NCBI GenBank assembly: GCA_018266255.1
Contig: JAFEAT010000023.1
Span: 35,814-99,813, forward strand
Direction of reading: 5' to 3'
DNA: 64,000 bases
From: Cyanobacteria bacterium SZAS-4
Lineage (GTDB): Bacteria > Cyanobacteriota > Vampirovibrionia > Obscuribacterales > Obscuribacteraceae
This document shows, piece after piece, positions 43,111 to 52,110 of this stretch. The translations under genes and the position numbers were made by a program. The first letter of the stretch is position 1, and the number at the start of each line of letters is the position of its first letter. The notes beneath the pieces were generated by a model, which was not told the origin of the DNA, did not search any database, and worked only from the letters and a program-made list of their open reading frames with translations.

Positions 43111-44166
43111 CTAGATGTGAGTTACGCCCAGACCTGGCAGCTCCGTCAGTTTCAAAATGCCGTCATCGTACTTTGCACCATTGAATGGATCGTTGGAAAG
43201 CAATAGCGCGCCATCCAGATCGAGATGATCGACGAGGCTGGATAAATGCGCTGCGGCTGTGACACCAAGCGATGATTCGAGCATGCATCCGAACATTATT
43301 TGCATGCCGTGAGCACGAGCTGTCTGTATCACTTTTATTGCTTCCAGCAGTCCACCGGTTTTTGCTAGCTTTACGACAACACCGTCTATCGCGTTGGCGA
43401 AGCGGGCTACATCGTGCGAACGCGAGATGCTTTCATCTGCGTAAATTGGCAAAGGCGATCGTTCTCTGACGAATTTAAAATCATCTACGCTGGCATATTT
43501 TGAAAGCGGTTGTTCGATGAATTGAACGTTATTTTCTGCCAGAAATTCAGACATCAAAATGGCTTGTTTAGGTGTCCAGGCTCCATTTGCATCTACGCGT
43601 ATGGGCAAATCTTTCGCCATCTTGCGAACGCTTCTGATGATGTCTTTATCGTAAGCCGTGCCTTGCTTCACTTTTAGAACTTTGTAGCCTGCATCGACCG
43701 CTTCTTTAGTTTTCTTCTCGATCATCTCGAGGCTGTCTATGCCGATTGTGAAATCAGTAATCGGTTGTTTTAAGCCAGAAAGTCCCAACATCTTGTATGT
43801 CGGCAAATTGGCAATTTTTCCGCAAATATCGTGCAGAGCCATTTCGATGCCAGCTTTGACGGAAGTATGACCGGCGATTGATTTGTCCATCTTTCGGCAG
43901 ATTTCTGCAATAGCAAATGGGTCGTCTCCCAAAATATCCGTGGTAGACCAAGCCTTTAATAGTGCGGCCGCTGTTTCTGGACTTTCACCGTGATATTCAA
44001 CCGGCGATGCTTCGCCATATCCAACAACATCTTTGTGTGTCAGAGTGATAAGGAAATTGTGCGAGTCGGCCGATGTGCCGTAAGAGATTCCAAATGGATG
44101 AAGTGTTCGCAGGTCTAACGGTTCAAAGCTAAGTGCGATTTTCTTTCCGAGACTAGTTGCTGTCAC
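43111..44166 (-). CDS. dgcA: N-acetyl-D-glutamate racemase DgcA / dipeptide epimerase
   Basis: 351 aa enolase-superfamily enzyme of the muconate cycloisomerase type. Catalytic KVK lysines K165/K167, metal ligands D192 (VDANGAW), E218 (IEQP) and D244 (YADES), and K266/K269 (VVKLAKTGG) are all present, so it should racemise or epimerise an alpha-carbon. By itself it could be an L-Ala-D/L-Glu epimerase of murein peptide recycling. Its neighbour, a DUF1611 protein, instead suggests the DgcN-DgcA D-glutamate route, where it converts N-acetyl-D-glutamate to the L-form. Confidence 0.8.
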   Translation of the reverse strand: MTATSLGKKIALSFEPLDLRTLHPFGISYGTSADSHNFLITLTHKDVVGYGEASPVEYHGESPETAAALLKAWSTTDILGDDPFAIAEICRKMDKSIAGHTSVKAGIEMALHDICGKIANLPTYKMLGLSGLKQPITDFTIGIDSLEMIEKKTKEAVDAGYKVLKVKQGTAYDKDIIRSVRKMAKDLPIRVDANGAWTPKQAILMSEFLAENNVQFIEQPLSKYASVDDFKFVRERSPLPIYADESISRSHDVARFANAIDGVVVKLAKTGGLLEAIKVIQTARAHGMQIMFGCMLESSLGVTAAAHLSSLVDHLDLDGALLLSNDPFNGAKYDDGILKLTELPGLGVTHI

Positions 44167-44197
44167 TTTTTTTCTCCTCGACTTCAGTTTTCACGAT

Positions 44198-45259
44198 TTA
44201 CTTGTAGTTGTCTTTTGCTTTTTGAATGGCGTCGACGAGTTCTACCGCTCCAAATCTGACTGGGTCGGTGCAAGGCAATCCTGTCTCTTTGCGAGCTTTG
44301 TCGACGACACCTTTTGCTTCTTCGTCTGTCAATCCGACAGTATTAATGGCGATACCGATCACTTTTGCTGGTTGAACATAGTCGACGATCGCTTCGGACA
44401 TCTTAATAAGCTGATTGAGATCGGGCAGCGGGAAATCGGTGAGTTCGCAAATCCACTTTTTCGTTGCTTTGTGGCAAAGAATCATGGCCTTCGGTGCCGA
44501 GCCGTGCATGAGGGCCAGCGTCACTCCTGAGAACCCGGGGTGAGCGAGCGATCCTTGCCCTTCGACCAGGATCAAGTCATGGTCTTTTGCCGCTTCAACG
44601 ACCATCTGCTCTGCTGCTCCGGCCATGAAGTCTCCGATCACTCGGTCGATTGCTATGCCAGAGCCGCCGGCAATCATGATTCCGGTTTGACCTGTAGCGA
44701 TAAATTCAGCTTTGATGCCGCGTTTCTTAGCTTCCTTCCAGAGTTCTAGGGAAGTTGTCATTTTGCCGACATTGCAGTCAGTGCCTACTGTCAACACTGT
44801 GAAGGCATCGACATGTCTTGCCAACCCAGCTGCAACGGGGATGTTGTCGGGAGGACGTCGAACATCCAGGAGTAATTTCTTATTTTTATTTGCGGCTTCA
44901 ACAATTTTTTCGTCGTCAGCGAGGAAGTCATGCAGACCGTTGACGACATCCAGACCATTCTCAAGCGCTGTGATGATGTCCTGGCGCCACGAATCGGGCA
45001 TATGTCCACCGGTCCAGGCTGTGCCCAACAGAAGAGCATCTGGCTTGTGGTGGAGAGCGTCTTCGATGGAAGCGACAATCGGTGCTGGGCACTCGATTCC
45101 GGTTGCCGATTTGACGGAATTGCCGACTTCGGTCTTGTCAATCACCGCTGCTATTGGGTTTCGAGCGTATCGTATGACGCCTTCCGCTGTTTTAGAGTGA
45201 CCCTTGCCAAATTCGCCCTGTGCGTAAATTGCCAGTCTGGCTGAAGGTTTGAGATACAT
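44198..45259 (-). CDS. dgcN: DUF1611 D-glutamate N-acetyltransferase DgcN-like protein
   Basis: 353 aa of the DUF1611 family, with a P-loop GTDCNVGKMTT (159-169), ILVEGQGSLAHPGFSGV and a conserved N-terminal domain (ALLLGTAWTGGHMPDSWR). Family members pair with an enolase-superfamily racemase and acetylate D-glutamate before racemisation; that activity is taken from described homologs and not evident from the sequence. The ATG is backed by GGAG five bases upstream. It precedes dgcA by 31 nt, so both form one unit. Confidence 0.78.
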   Translation of the reverse strand: MYLKPSARLAIYAQGEFGKGHSKTAEGVIRYARNPIAAVIDKTEVGNSVKSATGIECPAPIVASIEDALHHKPDALLLGTAWTGGHMPDSWRQDIITALENGLDVVNGLHDFLADDEKIVEAANKNKKLLLDVRRPPDNIPVAAGLARHVDAFTVLTVGTDCNVGKMTTSLELWKEAKKRGIKAEFIATGQTGIMIAGGSGIAIDRVIGDFMAGAAEQMVVEAAKDHDLILVEGQGSLAHPGFSGVTLALMHGSAPKAMILCHKATKKWICELTDFPLPDLNQLIKMSEAIVDYVQPAKVIGIAINTVGLTDEEAKGVVDKARKETGLPCTDPVRFGAVELVDAIQKAKDNYK

Positions 45260-45418
45260 TTCTTCTCCTGTGCAAAGGAATGGGGCAGCCCTGCTATTCT
45301 TTGTAACAGCCTAACTGCCTTTGGCCGCGTTTGATCAAGATTGTTAACCGACAAAACTGACGACTTTGGGCGCGCGTGCCATAGAATTATAGGGGGATTA
45401 CCTTCGGGAGACCATTTG

Positions 45419-46567
45419 ATGGCAACGGACGATAGCGGTCAAAATCAGAACGGGGATCCGGGTTCAGCAGCGCCTGAGCCAGGACCTGAAAAACCGGAAG
45501 ACCGCGCTAATAGAATGAATGCCGCCAAGGCGTTTTACAGAGCGATGTACGCAGGCGAAGAAGTGGCGCCTGATGACTTTGGCATGAATGACGGCTCAGC
45601 TCCACGCCCTCAAGCCCACACAGGGCCGTGTCCTAACTGCGCCCGGTTGGAGGCGCAAGCTGCTGAATTCGAAAAGCAGAAAAACGAAGCCGAGAATTAT
45701 TACAAGCGCATCGCTGCAGACTTCGAAAACTATCGTCGTCGACTAGATCGTGAGCGCGATGAATTTCAAGGTCTTGGTATCCAGAAAGCAATCGAACAGA
45801 TTTTGCCGGCGCTTGATGATATGGACCGCGCTAAGACAAGCTTGCAGGCAGTGACAGACCCGAAAGCGATTCTAGACAGTTTGAATCTTGTTTTTGCTCG
45901 TTTTGCCAAGTGTTTGGAAGCGACGGGCGTCAAGCAGATGGAAGTAATCGGCGAACCGTTCGATCCCCGCTTGCACGAGCCAGTTCAGGAAATCGAGTCG
46001 AACGAATACGCCGATGGCGCAGTCATTCACGAATTGCGTCGCGGTTACCTCTATAAAGATAAGGTGTTAAGACCTGCTCTCGTTAACGTGACTTCTAATC
46101 CAAGTGGCGTGATCGTGAAAAAGGATGCGCCAGCACCTGAAACTGCAGAAGCGGCTCCGGCACCTGCGGCGGCCAAGCCAGCTCCTGCTGCGGAGACCCC
46201 GGCTCCGGCTGAAGCACCGGCAGCGGAGGCACCAGCTCCGGCGCCTGCACCAGCTGCGGAAGCCTCGGCAGTAGCTGCGGAAGCCCCGGCAGCAGCCGAG
46301 CCAGCTCCATCACCTCCTGAAGCTCAACCAGAACCGCCAAAGAAGGCGATCGATAAGTTGAAGCCAACCAGACCGCATACTGAAACTCAAGATTTACCTG
46401 TGTTTAAAATCGATGACTTTGCCGAAAGCTTGGCGCCTGAGCCAGACTTAGAGACGAGCAACGAACCAGAGCCAGTCAAAGCACACGTCGAGGGCACTGT
46501 ATACGATATCAGTGACGTTGATGTCGAAGATAAGCCTGTGGGGCCAGAAGAACCCAGCGGCGAGTAG
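45419..46567 (+). CDS. grpE: GrpE nucleotide exchange factor with long Ala/Pro/Glu tail
   Basis: 382 aa, about twice the usual 180-210. Residues 75-225 hold the GrpE domain: the coiled-coil KNEAENYYKRIAADFENYRRR, the KCLEATGVKQMEVIGEPFDP region and LRRGYLYKDKVLRPALVNV. Unusual are a C-P-N-C pair (C71, C74) before the coil and a 150-residue C-terminal extension rich in Ala, Pro and Glu (233-330) ending with an acidic conserved-looking part. ATG at 45419 has GGGAG upstream; a TTG at 45341 was rejected. First gene of the grpE-dnaK-dnaJ cluster, which lacks a CIRCE element. Confidence 0.9.
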   Translation: MATDDSGQNQNGDPGSAAPEPGPEKPEDRANRMNAAKAFYRAMYAGEEVAPDDFGMNDGSAPRPQAHTGPCPNCARLEAQAAEFEKQKNEAENYYKRIAADFENYRRRLDRERDEFQGLGIQKAIEQILPALDDMDRAKTSLQAVTDPKAILDSLNLVFARFAKCLEATGVKQMEVIGEPFDPRLHEPVQEIESNEYADGAVIHELRRGYLYKDKVLRPALVNVTSNPSGVIVKKDAPAPETAEAAPAPAAAKPAPAAETPAPAEAPAAEAPAPAPAPAAEASAVAAEAPAAAEPAPSPPEAQPEPPKKAIDKLKPTRPHTETQDLPVFKIDDFAESLAPEPDLETSNEPEPVKAHVEGTVYDISDVDVEDKPVGPEEPSGE

Positions 46568-46574
46568 GTGCTAG

Positions 46575-48425
46575 ATGAGTACTGACAGAATCATCGGCAT
46601 TGACCTGGGCACGACATATTCGTGTGTAGCGATTATGGAGGCTGGTAAACCGGTCATCATCGAGAACTCGGAAGGTGCTCGCACGACGCCATCTGTTGTC
46701 GCGTTTACGCGCAGTGGAGAGAGATTGGTTGGACAGCTGGGGAAGCGCCAGGCTGTCACTAATCCATCGCGCACGATTCAATCGATCAAACGCGAAATGG
46801 GTTCCAATTACAGAGTAACCATCGAAGGTATTTCTCACAGTCCCGAGCAAATTTCTGCCATGATCTTGCAGAAATTGAAAGCGGACACAGAATCTTATCT
46901 CGGTGAGAAAATATCGCGTGCCGTGATCACAGTGCCTGCTTACTTCAACGATGCGCAAAGGCAAGCCACACGTGACGCCGGTCAGATTGCCGGTCTCAAC
47001 GTAATGCGCATTATCAATGAGCCAACGGCATCTGCCCTAGCTTATGGTTTGAACAAGCTCGATGAGCATGCCACCATTTTAATTTTCGACCTTGGTGGTG
47101 GCACATTCGATGTCAGTATTCTCGAGATAACAGATGGTGTTTTCGAAGTTAAGGCAACGAGTGGAAACAACCGACTCGGTGGTGATGATTTCGATCAATG
47201 CATCATAGATTGGCTTGTTTCCGAGTTCTTAACGCAGACTGGCATCGATCTGGCTAATGATTTAATGGCCACACAACGTTTGAAAGAGACGGCAGAAAAA
47301 ACGAAAATTGAACTTTCCACGGCTATGCTCAGCGAAGTGCATCTTCCATTTTTGACGGCAGACGATACTGGACCGAAACATCTGGAAACGGCTCTCAGTC
47401 GAGCAAAATTCAACGAGCTGACAGCGCATTTAGTGGAAGCTACTCTGGGACCACTTCACCAGGCCCTGGAAGATTCTGAACTCAACCCCGAACAGATCGA
47501 GCACATCATTCTGGTTGGTGGCTCCACTCGAATTCCCGCAGTGCAAGATGCGATTCGCCGCTTTTTCAACAAAGAGCCCTCCAAGTCTGTCAATCCAGAT
47601 GAAGCGGTAGCGCTCGGTGCAGCAATCCAAGCCTCGATTCTGGCAGGCGAAGTGCAAGATGTGTTGTTGCTCGACGTGATACCACTTTCGTTGGGCATCG
47701 AGACCGCGGGCGGTTTGTTCACGCGAATTATCGAACGAAACACAACCATTCCGACCAGTCGCACGATGACATTTACGACGACTGAAAACGGTCAAACATC
47801 TGTTGAAGTCCACGTTTTGCAAGGTGAGCGCGAATTGGCGAGCGCCAATAAGTCGCTGGCGAAATTTCACTTAGCCGGCATTCCCGCCGCACCACGTTCG
47901 GTGCCAAAGATTGAAGTAACTTTCGATATTGACGCTGACGGAATCGTGCACTGCAGCGCTCGCGACTACGGGTCAGGCATCAAACATTCGATCACGATTC
48001 AGCGCAGCACTGGTCTTAGCCCTGATGAAGTCGAGTCGTATCAGAAGGAAGCCGAAGAGTTTGCTGAGCAAGATAAAGCGGTGAAAGACGAAGTTACAGC
48101 TAAGATTCGCGCCGAAGGTTTGGTGGCAGAATCGAAACGCACCATCGAAAAATATGGCGAGCGAGTTGAGAAAAATTTCGTGGAAAAAGTGAGCCGCGCT
48201 TCAGAAGTTGTTGTAGAGGCGCTAGAGAAGGGCAATCCAGATGAAATTAAATCGGCTACTGCCGGTTTGGATGTCGCTTTAATGGAGCTAGGCAGTGCCA
48301 TTCACTCAGGTAATCGCGGTGGCACACCGAGTGCCAAGAAGCGAACACTCACGCCTGAGAGCGGTCCGATCGAGTTGGGCGAGGTCGCCCGCCAGAAGTT
48401 GGAGACAACTGTAAACCCCGAGTGA
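46575..48425 (+). CDS. dnaK: Molecular chaperone DnaK (Hsp70)
   Basis: 616 aa ATP-dependent chaperone. The nucleotide-binding domain has IIGIDLGTTYSCVA (6-19), DAQRQATRDAGQIAGL, IFDLGGGTFDVSIL and VGGSTRIPAVQ; the substrate-binding domain has PLSLGIETAGG and IPTSRTMTF. The C-terminal lid ends without the EEVD-like or long Gly-rich tail, making it a little shorter than E. coli DnaK (638). It starts 7 nt after grpE. Confidence 0.96.
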   Translation: MSTDRIIGIDLGTTYSCVAIMEAGKPVIIENSEGARTTPSVVAFTRSGERLVGQLGKRQAVTNPSRTIQSIKREMGSNYRVTIEGISHSPEQISAMILQKLKADTESYLGEKISRAVITVPAYFNDAQRQATRDAGQIAGLNVMRIINEPTASALAYGLNKLDEHATILIFDLGGGTFDVSILEITDGVFEVKATSGNNRLGGDDFDQCIIDWLVSEFLTQTGIDLANDLMATQRLKETAEKTKIELSTAMLSEVHLPFLTADDTGPKHLETALSRAKFNELTAHLVEATLGPLHQALEDSELNPEQIEHIILVGGSTRIPAVQDAIRRFFNKEPSKSVNPDEAVALGAAIQASILAGEVQDVLLLDVIPLSLGIETAGGLFTRIIERNTTIPTSRTMTFTTTENGQTSVEVHVLQGERELASANKSLAKFHLAGIPAAPRSVPKIEVTFDIDADGIVHCSARDYGSGIKHSITIQRSTGLSPDEVESYQKEAEEFAEQDKAVKDEVTAKIRAEGLVAESKRTIEKYGERVEKNFVEKVSRASEVVVEALEKGNPDEIKSATAGLDVALMELGSAIHSGNRGGTPSAKKRTLTPESGPIELGEVARQKLETTVNPE

Positions 48426-48457
48426 TGCCCGATGATCCAGGGAAGCTGATCGGCACA

Positions 48458-48498
48458 TAATCCTGAGATAGCCTATGCAGCAAGCTGCCCGGCATAAT
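48458..48498 (+). repeat. 41-bp dispersed intergenic element, copy B
   Basis: In the dnaK-dnaJ spacer, 69 nt upstream of the dnaJ start. It aligns without gaps to copies at 7628 and 56764, with identical GCAGCAAGCTGC core and, with copy A, an identical CGGCATAAT end. A further hairpin (AGCCGC / GCGGCT, 48513-48534) lies between it and dnaJ. Confidence 0.7.
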
Positions 48499-48567
48499 GT
48501 TATAGTTCACTGAGCCGCATCAATCAGGGCGGCTTACACGTCGTCTGTTACCTCTGAAGGTATCCCT

Positions 48568-49860
48568 TTGGCTACTATGGCAAAACGAGATTATTACGAA
48601 GTGCTCGGCCTCGCAAAGAACGCCAGCCCTGAGGAAATCAAGAAAAATTTTCGCAACAAGGCACGTGATCTGCATCCAGACAACAAGGATAGCGGTGATG
48701 AAGCGGCGTTTAAGGAACTTGCCGAAGCTTATGAGATTCTCTCTGATGAGCAGAAGCGCGCGAGCTACGACCGCTACGGACACGAAGGCGTAAAGAACCA
48801 GTCGCGAGGCTTCGACAACGTCGATTTCAGCTCTATGGCTGGATTTGGAATCGATGACTTTATCGAATTCTTCTTTGGTGGCGGCATGCGCACCGGTGGT
48901 CGCAGAGGCGGACCAGAGCAAGGTGCTCACCTGAAGTATGACCTTGAGATTGAGTTTCTTGAAGCGGTATTCGGTACTGAAAAGAAAATAAATATTCGCC
49001 GTTTGGAAGACTGTGCCACCTGCGAAGGGTCCGGAGCAGCTCCAGGAAGCACTCCTGTCACATGCGTTGCTTGTGCTGGAATGGGGCAAGTTCAGCAAGT
49101 CGTGAATAGCTGGTTCGGTCAGACGATGCGCGTAATCGAGTGTCCGACCTGTCACGGTAGTGGGCAGAAGATCGACAAACCATGCCGCGATTGCAAGGGC
49201 GAAGCGCTGGTGAGAAAGAGTCGCGAATTTCAGCTGAAGATTCCGGCTGGAATCGAAGCAGGTTCAAGATTGCGTCTCACCTCTGCCGGAGATAAAGGCA
49301 GACGTGGAGGCACTTTCGGTGACCTCTTCGTGATCATTCATGTGAAAGAGCACAAGCAATTTATTCGTGATGGAGAGACTATCCATTTGAGACAGCCGAT
49401 CAGCTTCTCTATGGCTGCTCTCGGTGGCGAAATGATGGTGCCAACTGTAGATGGACCGAGACAATTGAAGATCGCCGCAGGCGTTCAACATGGCACCACT
49501 CAGATGATGCGCGAGATGGGTGTGCCGCGATTCAACAATCCTTCGAGACGCGGAGATCAAGTCGTGCACTTGGTCGTTGAAACACCGACGAAACTAACAT
49601 CTGAAGAGAAGAAACTTTTGGAACAGTTGGCAGAGTTGCGCAGTGAAAGATTGCATCTCTCGCCTGAAGAATTAGCCGAGATCGAGGCTAGAAAAGAAGC
49701 GTCGGCCAAAGAGGCTGCTGCTGCCACTGCTGCAAAAGCAGGCGCTGCCGCGAAGGGCAAACACAGTAAAAAAGAGAAAGAAGAAGAGAAGGAAGACAGT
49801 TCGATAATCGATAAAATTGTCGATGCTTTTCGTCCGAAGAATGGTGACGAGGCGAAGTAG
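48568..49860 (+). CDS. dnaJ: Chaperone DnaJ (type I) with charged C-terminal tail
   Basis: 430 aa. J domain with HPD at 36-38, a short Gly/Phe region, a zinc-finger domain of four CxxC motifs (CATC, CVAC, CPTC, CRDC), the two client-binding beta domains and then a tail rich in Ala, Lys and Glu (about 375-415) ending SSIIDKIVDAFRPKNG. Type I DnaJ usually ends near 375-380, so the tail is extra. TTG at 48568 has GAAGG at good spacing; the ATG at 48577 would be too far from it. The lipoprotein gene starts at the base after the dnaJ stop. Confidence 0.95.
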   Translation: MATMAKRDYYEVLGLAKNASPEEIKKNFRNKARDLHPDNKDSGDEAAFKELAEAYEILSDEQKRASYDRYGHEGVKNQSRGFDNVDFSSMAGFGIDDFIEFFFGGGMRTGGRRGGPEQGAHLKYDLEIEFLEAVFGTEKKINIRRLEDCATCEGSGAAPGSTPVTCVACAGMGQVQQVVNSWFGQTMRVIECPTCHGSGQKIDKPCRDCKGEALVRKSREFQLKIPAGIEAGSRLRLTSAGDKGRRGGTFGDLFVIIHVKEHKQFIRDGETIHLRQPISFSMAALGGEMMVPTVDGPRQLKIAAGVQHGTTQMMREMGVPRFNNPSRRGDQVVHLVVETPTKLTSEEKKLLEQLAELRSERLHLSPEELAEIEARKEASAKEAAAATAAKAGAAAKGKHSKKEKEEEKEDSSIIDKIVDAFRPKNGDEAK

Positions 49861-51357
49861 ATGAAGCGATTCATCCACTTTTTTTTCAGTGCTCTCCTTT
49901 TGTCTTCCATGTTTGGCTGTTCTCTTCAACCGGTGCTAGCCACCAGGCTTTCAGCTGAGTTGAAGACGACGGTTGCCGCTGCATTCCCTGATTCGAAAAT
50001 TCGCCTTGATGGTGCCATCGAAACTAAAGCTGGTCAGCTTTACTTACCGCTCATGCCACCGACACCGAAGGTCGCAGACAAAACGGCCAAGCCGCCTGCA
50101 GCTGCTGTGCAGCTTCGTGCCAAGTTTCCCGAAACAGAACTACCTGATGCTTTGTTCTTCTCGAATGGTTGGTGCTATCTGCGAGTAATCAAAAAAGCCG
50201 CCGTAAAGACGACCATCAACTCAAATGCGTTGTCAGAAAAATTGCGCAAAGATTTGTTTGCTTGCAAATTTGTTCCGGACTTGATTGTGCCTGACAATTT
50301 TGCCTTGCTAAAAGTGATGAAGCCACTAGCCGGTGATCTTGCAGTTCCTATTTTGCCGGAAGCTGTTGCCAAACCTAAGACTGCTGGAACAGGAACGACT
50401 ACCTCGGCCACCCCAAATCCAAAGGACTCGGGTCAGACGCAAACTGCTGATGCCACCGGCCATGGTGCAGTCTTTGTCAGCTCTCCTGGCACTGGCAAAA
50501 TTACCATGCTCGATGACAAGACGCTCGAGAAGTTGACTGAGTTTCCGACAGAGGGCACTCCTGCCGGCATGACTGTGGCTGACGGGCGCTTGTATATAGC
50601 CGACCAGGGCAAGAGTCGAATACTTATTTTGGATCCGAAAAGACGTCAGTTTCTTGGGCAGATTGATTTGACTCCGAAAAGCGCTCCCAAAGGATTAGCT
50701 TCTCTTCCCAACGGTAAATTGATTTACGCGTCTGAAAGTGCAGCCGGAAACATCGATGTGATCGAGACAGAAACAGGCAAAGTGCTGCTCAAAACCAAAG
50801 TGCTTGCAGGTCCGAGCAAGGTCGTGATGGCGCCCAACGGTAACATGATAGTTGTGTTGAATCCTCCGTCAGGCCAGGTGACTTTGATTACAACGAGTAA
50901 TCAAAAGGTGTTCGGAGTAATCAAAGTTGGTGCCAATCCGAACGCAGTCGTGTTCAGCAAAGACAGTGCCTTTGCATACGTGTCCAACCGTGTTTCTAAT
51001 ACCGTGACGATCATCGATCTTGCCAAAAAACTAGCTGTAGGCAATATGGAAACAGGAGCTGGACCAACCGGGCTTGCGCTAACAAATGATGGTGAAAAAT
51101 TGTTGGTGGCAAACGCGAAGGACAATTCGATCAGTATCTTCGACGTCGCTAAACGCACTAAGCTGCAAGATGTGAGACTTCCGCTGGATGTAGACTTCCC
51201 TAGTTCCTTGTTCCTCATGCCCGACGGCGAGCATGTTCTGGTATCGAGTGCTTCCACTGATGCCTTGGGTATTCTCAATGTTGCGAAGGCAGAATTCGAG
51301 AGGCAGCCTGTAATCGGGCATACCAGTGATGAGATGCTCTGGTTGTCGCTAGATTGA
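49861..51357 (+). CDS. Beta-propeller (YVTN/YncE-like) putative lipoprotein
   Basis: 498 aa. Signal peptide MKRFIHFFFSALLLSSMFGC with a lipobox-like SMFGC, so lipid attachment at C20 is likely. An N-terminal domain of about 130 residues is not recognised, then a Thr/Ala linker and a seven-bladed-type propeller (about 195-490) built of YVTN/NHL-like repeats (GMTVADGRLYIADQGKSRILILD, GLALTNDGEKLLVANAKDNSISIFD). Such propellers bind ligands or proteins in the envelope. It abuts dnaJ without a gap, so it may be co-expressed with the chaperones. Confidence 0.8.
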   Translation: MKRFIHFFFSALLLSSMFGCSLQPVLATRLSAELKTTVAAAFPDSKIRLDGAIETKAGQLYLPLMPPTPKVADKTAKPPAAAVQLRAKFPETELPDALFFSNGWCYLRVIKKAAVKTTINSNALSEKLRKDLFACKFVPDLIVPDNFALLKVMKPLAGDLAVPILPEAVAKPKTAGTGTTTSATPNPKDSGQTQTADATGHGAVFVSSPGTGKITMLDDKTLEKLTEFPTEGTPAGMTVADGRLYIADQGKSRILILDPKRRQFLGQIDLTPKSAPKGLASLPNGKLIYASESAAGNIDVIETETGKVLLKTKVLAGPSKVVMAPNGNMIVVLNPPSGQVTLITTSNQKVFGVIKVGANPNAVVFSKDSAFAYVSNRVSNTVTIIDLAKKLAVGNMETGAGPTGLALTNDGEKLLVANAKDNSISIFDVAKRTKLQDVRLPLDVDFPSSLFLMPDGEHVLVSSASTDALGILNVAKAEFERQPVIGHTSDEMLWLSLD

Positions 51358-51367
51358 CGAGAGCTTG

Positions 51368-51373
51368 TATAAT
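51368..51373 (+). promoter_or_regulatory. Candidate -10 box
   Basis: TATAAT 57 nt before the ATG of the exported protein, with TTGTCG as a possible -35 at a 19-nt spacing. Moderately weak because of the spacing. Confidence 0.3.
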
Positions 51374-51429
51374 GGGTCGCGTTATCAAAGGAAATTGGCG
51401 CTCAGCCTCTAGAGCCCACCTTGACCAAG

Positions 51430-52107
51430 ATGAATAAGTCAAAACAATCAAAGTCCATTGCATCAACTTCTTTTGGAGTAGCAGTTGCTGTGGTTTTGGC
51501 AAGTTTTTCCTCGATCGTGTGCTGCCTTCCTGTCGCTGCAGATCGCATCATTCCGTTTTCCGATGACTGGTTTAATCGACAGTATGATTGGACCATTTAC
51601 ATGAGTCTGAGCCCGATGGACAAGTATTTGAAATATGGTGGCTCTGCCATGAATCCCGTCATGCGAGTACCGATCGAATACCGATATTCACCCAACAGAA
51701 ACTTCCGCAAAAATTATCCGCTAGACCGACAAAAGTACGAAGAGATCTGGTATCACGACGGAAAAGCAGTTGGTTTGAAGCGTTACCAGTACTTGAATTT
51801 GAGTTCGGAAGAGCAGGGCGCGATGTATGTAGTGCCGAATCCAAAAAACGGTGAATACGTGCGAGAGCTGACCAACGCTATTGTTCGGTTGGTTCTCGAC
51901 ATTTACGCCAGAAGAACTATTCTCGCAACGATTGTGGTGCCTCAGGACTATTTCGAAAACTTCGCGAGCGCGCTGACTCAGTACAATTTCTTCAAGTTGA
52001 CGGTCGTCTATCCGGGCGGACCGGGAAACAACATGTCGATTCACTTGGTCTCCGAACCACAGGGCACCGAGCGATACTTTTATTATGACGACTCAGGCAG
52101 GCGATAG
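51430..52107 (+). CDS. Exported protein of unknown function
   Basis: 225 aa from the ATG at 51430 (TTG at 51421 possible). An N-terminal hydrophobic segment (VAVAVVLASFSSIVCCLPVAA) predicts secretion. The mature part has many Tyr, Asn, Arg and Pro residues (MDKYLKYGG, YRYSPNRNFRKNYPLDRQ) and a C-terminal half with alternating strands and helices. No family recognised. A TATAAT box at 51368-51373 lies 56 nt upstream and could be its own promoter. Confidence 0.65.
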   Translation: MNKSKQSKSIASTSFGVAVAVVLASFSSIVCCLPVAADRIIPFSDDWFNRQYDWTIYMSLSPMDKYLKYGGSAMNPVMRVPIEYRYSPNRNFRKNYPLDRQKYEEIWYHDGKAVGLKRYQYLNLSSEEQGAMYVVPNPKNGEYVRELTNAIVRLVLDIYARRTILATIVVPQDYFENFASALTQYNFFKLTVVYPGGPGNNMSIHLVSEPQGTERYFYYDDSGRR

Positions 52108-52110
52108 CCG

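Noticed and set aside
45260..45418. CIRCE heat-shock operator upstream of grpE
   Set aside because: No TTAGCACTC-N9-GAGTGCTAA or close variant was seen, so HrcA control is not supported.
46095..46367. Minus-strand Pro/Leu-rich frame opposite the grpE tail
   Set aside because: Product of the Ala/Pro codon bias on the other strand; no independent gene signals.
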